A stretch of DNA of 64,000 nucleotides from Macondimonas sp035325645. GTDB lineage: Bacteria; Pseudomonadota; Gammaproteobacteria; UBA5335. The position numbers and the translations under genes were made by a program. The notes beneath the pieces are model-generated. The model was not told the origin of the DNA. It worked only from the letters and a program-made list of their open reading frames with translations, and did not search any database. The DNA is taken from NCBI GenBank assembly GCA_035325645.1, contig DAOKZK010000001.1:23586-87585 (forward strand), written 5' to 3'. Of this stretch, positions 7,286-15,713 are shown one piece after another; positions within the stretch are counted from its first letter, which is position 1, and every line of letters begins with the position of its first letter.

Positions 7286-8416
7286 ATGAAAACCCTCCTT
7301 CATCTGATGGCCTGGCTACTGGGCAGCGGCCTGCTTTACCTTGCGGGACTCATGATCTGGGTCGAAACCCAGCGCCGCGGCGACCGCTATTTCGGCCGCA
7401 CGCTGGCCGAACGGCGCCGATTCGTCGCGCGCCTGCAGTGGCATGCCCGCTACGTGCGGCCACTCTTCGAGGCCATCGCGCGCATCAAGCGCCTCAAGCA
7501 TGTGCCGGTCATGCGCTATGGCCGCGTTACCGGCCCCGTGATGATGAGCAGCAAGCGATCCTATGCGCGCACGGTGCACTACCGCCCGGAGGCGGCCGAC
7601 ATCTTCATCGCCACGCAGATGAAATGCGGCACGACCTGGATGCAGCAGATCGTCTTCGAAATCCTGCACGGCGGCGAGGGCGATCTGTCCGACACCGGCT
7701 ATCGCCACATGTACGCCGTGAGCCCTTGGATCGAGACCAGCCCGACCTCCAGCGTGCCCATGGAGCGCGCCCCGCTCGTCGGCCCGCGCCGCAACCGCAT
7801 CATCAAGACGCACATGCCGGCCCAGCTCATCCCCCATTCTGACGTCGCCAAATACATCTATGTCACCCGTCATCCAGTGAGTTGTTTCGCCAGCTGTGTG
7901 GACTTCATCTACAAGGGCATGGGTCCGCTGACGCCGACGCGCGCCGACATGCTCGACTGGTTCTGCAGCGACGACATGTGGTGGATGTCCTGGCCCGACA
8001 ACGTGGAGAGTTGGTGGCAGCGCAGCCAACAACACGACAACGTGCTGTTCGTGCATTACGAGGATCTGAAACGCGATCTGGCCGGCGGCATCCGCCAGGT
8101 CGCCGCGTTCCTCGACGTGCCCCTGACCGATGCACAACTCGCCAAAATTGTGCACAAGGCCAGCTTCGACTACATGCGCGAACACGAGGAGGAATTCGAG
8201 ATGTTCGCGCCCAATCTGTTCAGCGTGTCCACGCCCGAAAACATCCGCTACATGCAGTCGGGCGCTCTGGACCGCTACAAGGATGCCGGGCAGGCCGAAC
8301 GCGAACGCATCCTTGCTTTTTGCCGCGCGCGGCTGGCTCATGCCAGTTACCCCGTGGCCCGTTTCTACCCGGACATCCTGGCGCCGGCTGTCGGAAGCGC
8401 AGCAGCATCGGCCTGA
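7286..8416 (+). CDS. Membrane-anchored PAPS-dependent sulfotransferase
   Basis: Transfers sulfate from PAPS to a hydroxyl or amine acceptor. The 5'-phosphosulfate loop QMKCGTTW (Lys113 to Trp118) and the 3'-phosphate-binding region YVTRHPVSCFASC are clear, followed by LFVHYEDLKRDL and KASFDYMREHE, as in the cytosolic-type Sulfotransfer_1 family. The protein is 376 aa and begins with a hydrophobic segment (about residues 5-25, LLGSGLLYLAGLMIWV), so it is probably tethered to the membrane. The ATG at 7286 is the first start consistent with that anchor. The next gene, a glycerophosphodiesterase, starts two bases after its stop, which hints at a lipid-related acceptor. The true substrate is unknown. 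Confidence 0.88.
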   Translation: MKTLLHLMAWLLGSGLLYLAGLMIWVETQRRGDRYFGRTLAERRRFVARLQWHARYVRPLFEAIARIKRLKHVPVMRYGRVTGPVMMSSKRSYARTVHYRPEAADIFIATQMKCGTTWMQQIVFEILHGGEGDLSDTGYRHMYAVSPWIETSPTSSVPMERAPLVGPRRNRIIKTHMPAQLIPHSDVAKYIYVTRHPVSCFASCVDFIYKGMGPLTPTRADMLDWFCSDDMWWMSWPDNVESWWQRSQQHDNVLFVHYEDLKRDLAGGIRQVAAFLDVPLTDAQLAKIVHKASFDYMREHEEEFEMFAPNLFSVSTPENIRYMQSGALDRYKDAGQAERERILAFCRARLAHASYPVARFYPDILAPAVGSAAASA

Positions 8417-8418
8417 GT

Positions 8419-9450
8419 GTGACGGCCGGACCTCAACCGACGAAACCGATCGTCATCGCCCACCGCGGCGCCAGCGGTTATCTGCCCGAGCACACCCTGG
8501 CCGCCTACGCGACCGCTGTTTTCCAGGGTGCGGACTTTATCGAGCCCGATCTCGTCATGACGCGTGACGGCCGGCTCATCGCCCGCCATGACAACCGCCT
8601 CGATGTCACCACCGACGTGGCCCGGCGGCCCGAGTTCGCCTGCAGGCGCACCACGCGCGCAGTCGACGGCCGGCACCTGACCGGATGGTTCAGCGAGGAT
8701 TTCACGCTCGCCGAGATCCGGACGCTGCGGGCCGTGGAACGGCTGCCGCAACTTCGTCCGGCCAATGCGCGCTTCGATGGGCAGTTTCCGGTGCCGACGC
8801 TCGAGGAAATTCTGGCCTTGCGCGAGGCGTTGGAAGGCGTCACCGGTCGTCCCATCGGCCTCTATCCCGAAATCAAGCATCCCACGCATTTTCGAGAGCG
8901 CGACCTGCCGATGGAAGGCCCGCTCGTCGAGACGCTACACCGTCATGGTCTCGAGGACGGCTGCAGGGTTTACATCCAGTCCTTCGAGGTCGCGAGCCTG
9001 CAGCGTCTGCGCCGGCTGACCCGCATCCCGCTGATCCAACTGCTGGCGTCCGAGGGTCAGCCCTTTGACGTAAAGGCTTCAGGTGGCGCACTCACCTATG
9101 CCCGGATGGCCACCGCGGCCGGACTCAAAGACATCACTGTCTACGCCGCCGGTGTCGGGCCGGACAAAACGCTGCTGATCCCGCGCGATGAAACGGGCCG
9201 GCTCGATCCCGGTCGCGCCACTACGTTTGTGGCCGATGCCCACCGCGTCGGCCTCAAAGTCCATCCCTACACGTTCCGCGCCGACAACTGTTTCTTACCC
9301 GCAAATCACAGGCACGGCGACGATCCTGCCGCCCTCGGCGATCTGGCAGGCGAACTGGCTGTTTTTCTCGCCCTTGGGATCGATGGCTTTTTCACCGACC
9401 AGCCTGACCTTGGCGTGCAGATTCGCGATACCGCACGATCCTTGACCTGA
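8419..9450 (+). CDS. Glycerophosphodiester phosphodiesterase
   Basis: Hydrolyses glycerophosphodiesters to glycerol 3-phosphate and an alcohol. The 343-aa protein has the GDPD signature: IAHRGASGYLPEHT with the catalytic His, EPDLVMTRDG with metal-binding Glu and Asp, ARHDNRLDVTTD with the second His, LYPEIKHPTHF, and GFFTDQPDLG at the end. The length resembles GlpQ, but no signal peptide is visible from the GTG start at 8419, so it is probably cytoplasmic. A start further upstream would lie inside the sulfotransferase gene. The two genes are two bases apart and surely cotranscribed. Confidence 0.93.
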   Translation: MTAGPQPTKPIVIAHRGASGYLPEHTLAAYATAVFQGADFIEPDLVMTRDGRLIARHDNRLDVTTDVARRPEFACRRTTRAVDGRHLTGWFSEDFTLAEIRTLRAVERLPQLRPANARFDGQFPVPTLEEILALREALEGVTGRPIGLYPEIKHPTHFRERDLPMEGPLVETLHRHGLEDGCRVYIQSFEVASLQRLRRLTRIPLIQLLASEGQPFDVKASGGALTYARMATAAGLKDITVYAAGVGPDKTLLIPRDETGRLDPGRATTFVADAHRVGLKVHPYTFRADNCFLPANHRHGDDPAALGDLAGELAVFLALGIDGFFTDQPDLGVQIRDTARSLT

Positions 9451-9724
9451 AGCGCGAGCGGCGCGGATCTGTTTTATGATGACAAGACGCTGGATCGGGC
9501 AGGTCGACGCCAAGTTGCATCAGTGGCGCCGTCACCCGCCGATATCCGATCAGATCCATGTCTCCACGAGGCGATGGCACCCGCCGAGCACCCGTGAACT
9601 CGCCCAAGGGGGGCGACTGTGAACACGAACCGCGCCGCTGTCGCCCGGTGTGTGTCGTTCAGGAGTTCCGCCCGCCGGCGATGCTGGACTGTCGTGGTCG
9701 TGCTGATCGCCGCCGCCTTTCAGG

Positions 9725-10246
9725 ATGCCAGTCCCTGCTGCCGCGCAGCTCAAGCGAGGTACGCGATTCCTGGACCGATTTTTCGATCAGGCGCGCCAAG
9801 TCATCGAGCGCATCGAACCTTACCGCACCCAACGCGCCGAGTTGCATGCGCTAGGGTTGGAGCCCGGCAAGAATCCCGCGATTACCCTGCTCAGCTTCGC
9901 CGACGTTTCCCAGCGCTTTGCACTCGGCGCCACGGTCACGGCCGATGCACTCGAACCGGGATTGGCGGACTGCTTCCGGTCCGGCAAGCGTTGCACCGGC
10001 TATTCGGTCGTGGTGCGACAAGTCAAGCGCCGCCGTGTGGGGAATTTCTGGCTCGATGCCTTCAACTTTGTGCGCACCACCGATTCCAATGGCTGGACCT
10101 TCAACGCATTGATCCTCCTCGTCGACGATCAGGTCGTGTATACCCTGATGGGCGGGCAACCACGGATCAGCGAGCGCGATGTGACCCGCAACCCGCTGGG
10201 GCCGCTGCAATCCTGGGGCGACATCGTCGCGGAGCGCGCGCTCTGA
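9725..10246 (+). CDS. Conserved-looking hypothetical protein
   Basis: I do not recognise this 173-aa protein. The C-terminal half has alternating hydrophobic strands (TGYSVVVRQVK, NALILLVDDQVVYTLMGG) and ends PLGPLQSWGDIVAERAL, suggesting a small alpha/beta fold. In-frame stops limit it on the left to just after 9706. A signal-peptide-like stretch (SSARRRCWTVVVVLIAAAF) is encoded immediately upstream, but in another frame starting with ATG 9619. A frameshift near 9725-9760 may therefore have separated a secretion signal from the mature protein. It is not clearly cotranscribed with the preceding gene (274 bases). Confidence 0.6.
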   Translation: MPVPAAAQLKRGTRFLDRFFDQARQVIERIEPYRTQRAELHALGLEPGKNPAITLLSFADVSQRFALGATVTADALEPGLADCFRSGKRCTGYSVVVRQVKRRRVGNFWLDAFNFVRTTDSNGWTFNALILLVDDQVVYTLMGGQPRISERDVTRNPLGPLQSWGDIVAERAL

Positions 10247-10432
10247 TCGCGGGCCAGTCGCGCTTCGACAGCCATCGCGTGGATCACCCTCTCCAATGGC
10301 CGGGCCTGGTCGGATGGCTCACGCGCTCATAGGATCTGTGATCCATCGATACCCTCCCAGGAGAGCCGATCCGGCGGAACGGTCGGCAAAGCGCGCTAAA
10401 ATCGACGATTCAATTCGCAATCCAATTCTGTG

Positions 10433-12262
10433 ATGTTGCTATCTCTGAACGATGTCGACCTGCGCCTCGGCGGCCCCATGCTGCTGGACCGTGCTGCGCT
10501 CACCGTGGAACCGGGCGAACGGCTGGCGCTGCTCGGCCGCAACGGCGCCGGGAAATCCTCCCTGCTGCGCCTGCTCGCCGGCGAGCTGACGCCCGATGCC
10601 GGGCAACTCCGGCTGGAACCGGGCATCCGCATCGCGCTGCTGCCGCAGGAAATCCCGACTCACTGGACGGGCACGGCGGCCGGGATCGCGCGTCATCAGG
10701 ACCCGCCCGGCGAACACGAGACGCCAACCTGGCAGACCGAACGCTGGCTCACCGAGCTTGGGGTCGACCCGACGACCGATTTTGCCACCCTCTCGGGGGG
10801 CATGAAGCGCCGCGTGCTGCTGGCCCATGCCCTGGCGCGCGAGCCCGACCTCTTGCTGCTGGACGAGCCGACCAACCACCTCGATCCGGCCCAGATCGAG
10901 TGGCTCGAGGACCTGCTGCTGCAGCGCTTCAAGGGCAGCCTGATCTTCATCTCTCACGATCGGCGCTTCATCCGCCGGCTCGCCGGCGGCATCCTGCAGC
11001 TGGATCGCGGACGGCTGACGCGCTGGCCCGGGGATCTCGACCGCTATCTGGAGCAGCGCGACGCGGCGCTCGAGGTCGAAGCGCGCCACGAGGCCTTGTT
11101 CGACAAGCATCTGGCGGCGGAAGAAAGCTGGATCCGGCAGGGCGTCAAGGCGCGCCGCACCCGCAACGAGGGTCGCGTCCGCGCGCTCGAGGCCCTGCGC
11201 CGGGAGCGAGCCGCCCGGCGCAACGGACAGGGCCAGGCGCGCATCGCGCTGGAATCGGCTGCGCCGTCCGGTCGGCTGGTGGTGGAACTGGACGCCATCG
11301 GCCACGGCTTCGATGAGCAGCGCCCGCTGATCGCGAATTTCTCCACCACCCTCATGCGCGGCGACAAGGTCGGCATAGTGGGCCCCAACGGCTGCGGCAA
11401 GACCACGCTGCTGCGCATCCTGCTCGGCGAACTCGCCCCCCAACACGGCCGCGTTCGCTTGGGGACTCGGCTCGAGGTTGCCTACTTCGATCAGCTGCGC
11501 GCGGTGCTGAACGATGACGATCGCCCGGTCGACATCATCGGCGGCGGCAAGGAGACGGTGACGCTGAACGGGCGCTCGCGCCACGTCATCGGTTATCTGC
11601 AGGATTTCCTGTTCACGCCCGAGCAATCCCGCGCGCCCATCGCCAAGCTCTCGGGTGGTGAACGCAACCGTCTGCTGCTGGCCCAGCTCTTCGCCCGCCC
11701 GGCCAATCTGCTGGTGCTCGACGAGCCGACCAACGATCTCGACGTGGAAACCTTGGAGCTTCTGGAAGAACGGCTGGTGGCCTTCGACGGCACCCTGCTC
11801 ATCGTGAGCCACGACCGCGAGTTTCTGGATCGCGTGGTCGGCAGCTGCATCGTGTTCGAAGGCGCGGGCCGGGTGGGCGAATACGTCGGTGGCTACAGCG
11901 ACGCCCTGCGGCAAAGCCAGGGCGTTGCCGGAAAGAACGACACAGCAATGTCCCGCGCCTCGGCGCCTCGCGCGGCGTCCGCCGCGGCCGCGTCGCCACC
12001 GGCCGTCGGCGGCAAGCGCAAGCTCAGCTACAAGGACGAACGCGAGCGGCTGGCGCTGCCCGAGCGCATCGAGCAACTGGAGCAGGATCTGGCCGCGCGC
12101 AGCGCCCACATGGCCGAACCGGACTTCTACCGCCGCGCCGCCGGCGAGATTGCCGCCGATCAGCAGGCGCTCCGGGATCTGGAAGCCGAACTGGCTGCCG
12201 CTTATGCCCGCTGGGAGTCGCTCGAGGAACAGGCGGCCCAAGCCGGCCGATCAGCGCCTTGA
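10433..12262 (+). CDS. uup: ABC-F family ATPase Uup
   Basis: A soluble protein with two ABC domains and no membrane domain. ABC-F proteins act on ribosomes or, for Uup, also suppress transposon precise excision and help resolve branched DNA. Domain 1 has Walker A LLGRNGAGKSS, signature LSGGMKRR and Walker B LLLLDEPTNHLD. Domain 2 has GPNGCGKTT, LSGGERNR and LLVLDEPTNDLD. An Ala-rich linker leads to the C-terminal coiled-coil domain typical of Uup (about residues 535-605, KLSYKDERERLALPERIEQL). A GTG three bases upstream is an alternative start. Convergent with smrB, whose stop codon abuts this one. Confidence 0.95.
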   Translation: MLLSLNDVDLRLGGPMLLDRAALTVEPGERLALLGRNGAGKSSLLRLLAGELTPDAGQLRLEPGIRIALLPQEIPTHWTGTAAGIARHQDPPGEHETPTWQTERWLTELGVDPTTDFATLSGGMKRRVLLAHALAREPDLLLLDEPTNHLDPAQIEWLEDLLLQRFKGSLIFISHDRRFIRRLAGGILQLDRGRLTRWPGDLDRYLEQRDAALEVEARHEALFDKHLAAEESWIRQGVKARRTRNEGRVRALEALRRERAARRNGQGQARIALESAAPSGRLVVELDAIGHGFDEQRPLIANFSTTLMRGDKVGIVGPNGCGKTTLLRILLGELAPQHGRVRLGTRLEVAYFDQLRAVLNDDDRPVDIIGGGKETVTLNGRSRHVIGYLQDFLFTPEQSRAPIAKLSGGERNRLLLAQLFARPANLLVLDEPTNDLDVETLELLEERLVAFDGTLLIVSHDREFLDRVVGSCIVFEGAGRVGEYVGGYSDALRQSQGVAGKNDTAMSRASAPRAASAAAASPPAVGGKRKLSYKDERERLALPERIEQLEQDLAARSAHMAEPDFYRRAAGEIAADQQALRDLEAELAAAYARWESLEEQAAQAGRSAP

Positions 12263-12802
12263 TCAGCGCAGCAGCACATAGACCGCGCCGGTGCCGCCGT
12301 CGGTAGGTGGCGCAGAGCAAAAGGCAAGCACCTGATCGCAGCGCACCAGCCAGCGGTTGACCGCGGCCTTGAGGACGCCGCGCCCCTGCGGTGAACCTCG
12401 GCCCTTTCCGTGCACGATGCGCACGCAGCGCAGATCGAGATGACGACACTCCCGCAAGAAGTCATTGAGCGCCTCATGTGCCTGCGGCTGGTTCAGCCCG
12501 TGCAAATCGAGCTCCGCCTGGATCGCGTAGCGGCCGCGCCGCAGCCGGCGCAGCAGCTGCTCGCTGGCACCGGCGCGCAGATACCGCAGTTCCTCGCCGG
12601 TCTCGAGATCAGGGTCGATCGGGCTGTGCCGCGATTCCTGGAGGGCGGCGGCCTCGTCGGCCCGGCGAAAGTGCGCCACAGCGGGTTTGCGCGCGGGCGT
12701 TGCGACGGGGGAAATCGACCGCAACGGCGCGACGCCCGCCATGGCTTCGCGGAACAGGTCCGCTTCGCCGTCCGGCGAGGTGACATCTGGCGGGGGGCGC
12801 AT
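12263..12802 (-). CDS. smrB: Smr-domain endonuclease, SmrB-like
   Basis: SmrB cleaves mRNA between collided ribosomes in ribosome rescue. The 179-aa protein has a variable N-terminal half and a C-terminal Smr domain with the two key motifs: LDLHGLNQPQAHEAL (DLHG) and RIVHGKGRGSPQGRGVLK (HGKG). The start ATG at 12802 follows GGAG at suitable spacing; longer starts would run into the surE promoter region. Its stop is adjacent to that of uup on the other strand. The length fits YfcN/SmrB of gammaproteobacteria. Confidence 0.88.
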   Translation of the reverse strand: MRPPPDVTSPDGEADLFREAMAGVAPLRSISPVATPARKPAVAHFRRADEAAALQESRHSPIDPDLETGEELRYLRAGASEQLLRRLRRGRYAIQAELDLHGLNQPQAHEALNDFLRECRHLDLRCVRIVHGKGRGSPQGRGVLKAAVNRWLVRCDQVLAFCSAPPTDGGTGAVYVLLR

Positions 12803-12927
12803 CACGGATCTCCGGGAGGGATGTCTACCGGCTGAAACAGCGCTTCCAGTATAGTGTGCTGCCATCGTTTCCGCAGCCGCGGGTCGTCCCCTGGGCGACT
12901 GTTTCCGCCTACCCGAGAAGATCGATC

Positions 12928-13683
12928 GTGCGCATTCTGATCAGCAATGACGACGGCTGCCAGGCGCCAGGCCTGCGCGCCCTGCACCGGGAGCTGGCCC
13001 GATGCGCCGATGTGGTCGTGGTCGCCCCGGACCGCAACCGCAGCGGCGCCAGCCACTCCCTCACCCTGAGCCGCCCGCTGCGCGTGGCCCGCCATGGCGA
13101 TGAGCCGGTGTACTGCGTCGACGGCACGCCCACCGATTCGGTGCATCTGGCCATCACCGGCCTGCTCGAGCACACACCCGACATGGTGGTGTCGGGCATC
13201 AATGACGGCGCCAACATGGGCGACGATGTGCTCTATTCAGGCACGGTCGCCGCCGCGATCGAAGGCCGCTCCCTGGGCTATCCGGCCATGGCCGTCTCGC
13301 TGGTGGGCGAGGAATGCCGCCATTACGACTGCGCAGCGCGGGTGGCGCGGATGTTGATCGAGCGCTTGGCGCACACCCCTTTGCCGGCCGACACCATCCT
13401 CAACGTGAATGTCCCGGATGTGCCGTTCGAGGCGTTGCAGGGCTTCGCGGCCACGCGGCTGGGCCGCCGGCATCGGGCCGAAGGCGTCATTTGTGCACAG
13501 GATCCACGCGGCCGCCCCATCTACTGGATCGGACCGGCGGGAAGTGAAGCCGATGCCGGACCTGGAACGGATTTTCACGCCGTGGCCAACCGTCGGGTCT
13601 CGATCACCCCCGTTCAGGTCGACCTCACCCAATACACCGGCATCGATACCGTGGGCCGCTGGCTCGGTGGGCTCGCCCCGTGA
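12928..13683 (+). CDS. surE: 5'/3'-nucleotidase SurE
   Basis: A metal-dependent nucleoside monophosphatase of stationary-phase survival. The 251-aa protein starts with MRILISNDDG, where the Asp-Asp pair binds the divalent metal. It continues with APDRNRSGASHSLT, GTPTDSVHLAI, and VVSGINDGANMGDDVLYSGTV, all SurE signatures. It starts with GTG at 12928. It overlaps pcm by four bases (GTGA) and opens the conserved block surE-pcm-yqaA-nlpD-rpoS. Confidence 0.97.
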   Translation: MRILISNDDGCQAPGLRALHRELARCADVVVVAPDRNRSGASHSLTLSRPLRVARHGDEPVYCVDGTPTDSVHLAITGLLEHTPDMVVSGINDGANMGDDVLYSGTVAAAIEGRSLGYPAMAVSLVGEECRHYDCAARVARMLIERLAHTPLPADTILNVNVPDVPFEALQGFAATRLGRRHRAEGVICAQDPRGRPIYWIGPAGSEADAGPGTDFHAVANRRVSITPVQVDLTQYTGIDTVGRWLGGLAP

Positions 13684-14342
13684 CCGAAGCGGTGCTGCGC
13701 GGGAGCGGCATGACCTCCTTGCGCACCCGCAAGCGCATGGTCGAGCGGCTTGCCGCACGGGGCATCAGCGACGAGCGGGTACTGGCGCTCATGGCGCGCA
13801 TGCCGCGGCATCTGTTCGTGGAGGAGGCGCTTGCCAGCCGCGCCTATGAGGATCTGGCGCTGCCCATCGGGCACGGGCAGACCATTTCTCGACCGTACAT
13901 GGTGGCGCGCATGACTGCGGCCCTGGTGGAGCACGAAGTTCCCGGGCGGGTGCTGGAGGTCGGCACGGGCTCCGGTTATCAGACGGCGCTGCTGGCCAGT
14001 CTGGTGCCGCAGGTCTACAGCGTGGAGCGCATCGCGCCGCTGCTTGCCCAGGCGAGTCGGCGGCTTGCGCGCATGCGCATCGGCAATGTGATTTTCCACC
14101 ACAGCGATGGTCACTGGGGTTGGCCCGAGCATGCGCCCTACGATGCGATCCTGGTGGCTGCGGCGCCCAACGAGTTGCCGGTGTCGTTGATCGATCAGCT
14201 GAAGGTGGGCGGTGCGCTCGTGATCCCCATTGGCAATGGCCTGCAGCAGCGGTTGGTGCGTTACACCCGCACGGCGCACGGCCATGTGGAAGAAACCCTG
14301 GAAACCGTGCATTTCGTACCCTTGAAGGAAGGCGTCGGATGA
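13680..14342 (+). CDS. pcm: Protein-L-isoaspartate O-methyltransferase
   Basis: Repairs isoaspartyl residues in aged proteins with SAM. The 220-aa protein has RMPRHLFV, the substrate segment GHGQTISRPYMVARMT, the SAM motif VLEVGTGSGYQTALLA, and DGHWGWPEHAPYDAILVAAA. GTG start at 13680 with a four-base overlap to surE. A second start, ATG at 13710, would give a more usual N-terminus. Its stop overlaps the start of the yqaA-like gene (ATGA), so the block is translationally coupled. Confidence 0.96.
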   Translation: MTEAVLRGSGMTSLRTRKRMVERLAARGISDERVLALMARMPRHLFVEEALASRAYEDLALPIGHGQTISRPYMVARMTAALVEHEVPGRVLEVGTGSGYQTALLASLVPQVYSVERIAPLLAQASRRLARMRIGNVIFHHSDGHWGWPEHAPYDAILVAAAPNELPVSLIDQLKVGGALVIPIGNGLQQRLVRYTRTAHGHVEETLETVHFVPLKEGVG

Positions 14343-14911
14343 AACCGTTCACTTGGCTGTACGATCGCATGATCATGGCTGCCGCGCACCGCCATGCGCC
14401 CTGGTATCTGGGCGCGGTCAGTGTGGCGGAATCCTCGTTCTTTCCGATCCCGCCCGATGTGATGCTGATGCCCATGGTGCTCGCCAAACCGCATCGGGCC
14501 TGGCATCTGGCGACGCTCACCACGGTCTGCTCCGTGCTGGGCGGCGTGCTCGGCTATGCCCTGGGTCATTTCGCCATCGAAGCGGTAGTGCCTCTGATCG
14601 AACGTGCGGGTCATGGCGAGACCTGGCAGCAGGTTCAGTCGATGTACCTCGAGTGGGGGGTGTGGATCGTGTTCGTAGCGGGCTTTTCACCGATTCCCTA
14701 CAAGCTCTTCACCATCGCCTCGGGTTTCATGGCCCTGCCGTTGCTGCCCTTCGTCATTGCGTCCTTCATCGGCCGGGGCGGCCGCTTCTACCTCGAGGCG
14801 CTGCTGGTATCACGGCTTGGACCCCGCATGCAGGACCGCGTGCGCCAGTCGATGGAATGGGTCGGCTGGGGCCTGGTGGCCACCACCCTGGCTTTGTATT
14901 GGGTGCTCTAG
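14339..14911 (+). CDS. yqaA: YqaA family (DedA/VTT-type) membrane protein
   Basis: A 190-aa inner-membrane protein with about four hydrophobic segments. The re-entrant loop region SVAESSFFPIPPDVMLMPM and the second loop AGFSPIPYKLFTIASGFM carry the Pro-rich motifs of the SNARE-associated/VTT fold found in DedA-type lipid scramblase relatives. YqaA itself has no established substrate. The gene often sits between pcm and nlpD in gammaproteobacteria, as here. Confidence 0.88.
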   Translation: MKPFTWLYDRMIMAAAHRHAPWYLGAVSVAESSFFPIPPDVMLMPMVLAKPHRAWHLATLTTVCSVLGGVLGYALGHFAIEAVVPLIERAGHGETWQQVQSMYLEWGVWIVFVAGFSPIPYKLFTIASGFMALPLLPFVIASFIGRGGRFYLEALLVSRLGPRMQDRVRQSMEWVGWGLVATTLALYWVL

Positions 14912-14918
14912 GCGGCTC

Positions 14919-15650
14919 ATGATCACCCCGTCCGCACTGATGCTAAAGCCGCGAATCGGCCTCGCCCTGATGCTGGCGGTAGCCCTCGTGCTCACCGGCT
15001 GCGGCGGCGCCCGCAACTGGCCCGAGCCGACCCCGACCCCCGCTCCGGCTGCGCGGCCCGCACCTCCGCCCCCCGCAACGGGGCCGACCTATTGGCGCAC
15101 CCACACCGTCAAGGCTGGCGAAACATTGAAGATCATCGCCGCGCGCTATGGCGTCAGCTGGGAAGAACTCGCGCGCTCCAATCGCATCGAGAACCCCAAC
15201 CTCATCCATGTGGGCCAGCGCATCCGCATTCCGACCCGCGAACCGCCTGCAGCATTGCAGGGCAGCGACGGACCCGCCTCAGGTGTGGCTTGGCGGTGGC
15301 CGGTGCAAGGCGCTTTGCTGACGCTCTTCGAAGGTGAAAACGGCAGCAAGGGCATCGACATCGGCGGCACCGTGGGCACCAAAATCGCCGCCGCCGGGGA
15401 CGGCCGGGTGGCCTATGCGGGAAGTGGACTGAAAGGCTACGGCGAGCTTATCATCATCAAGCACAACAATAATTTCCTGAGCGCGTACGCATACAACAGG
15501 ATGTTGTATGTGAAGGAAGGAGACTTGGTGCAGGCCGGCCAGACGATCGCCGAGATGGGTGAGGGACCCGACCGGCGTGCCAGCCTGCATTTCGAGATTC
15601 GGCAGAACGGTCAGCCGGTGGACCCCCTGCGGTATCTGCCTGCGCGTTGA
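14919..15650 (+). CDS. nlpD: Murein hydrolase activator lipoprotein NlpD
   Basis: NlpD activates the amidase AmiC at the division site. The 243-aa precursor has a type II signal peptide with lipobox LTGC, a Pro-rich linker, one LysM domain (HTVKAGETLKIIAARYGV to GQRIRIP, about residues 60-105) and a C-terminal LytM/M23 domain. The metal-binding histidine motif is degenerate (KGIDIGG instead of HxGxD), as expected for an activator rather than an enzyme. It starts eight bases after the yqaA stop. The rpoS promoter of many gammaproteobacteria lies within nlpD and may do so here. Confidence 0.95.
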   Translation: MITPSALMLKPRIGLALMLAVALVLTGCGGARNWPEPTPTPAPAARPAPPPPATGPTYWRTHTVKAGETLKIIAARYGVSWEELARSNRIENPNLIHVGQRIRIPTREPPAALQGSDGPASGVAWRWPVQGALLTLFEGENGSKGIDIGGTVGTKIAAAGDGRVAYAGSGLKGYGELIIIKHNNNFLSAYAYNRMLYVKEGDLVQAGQTIAEMGEGPDRRASLHFEIRQNGQPVDPLRYLPAR

Positions 15651-15713
15651 CCGCTCGCGACATCCTCCTTCGAGCCTCAGGTTGCGTGGAACCAGAAGCC
15701 GAGGAGGACGATC

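Noticed and set aside
10439..12241. 600-codon open frame on the minus strand
   Set aside because: It mirrors uup, whose ABC motifs are unmistakable. Long antisense frames are expected in GC-rich genes.
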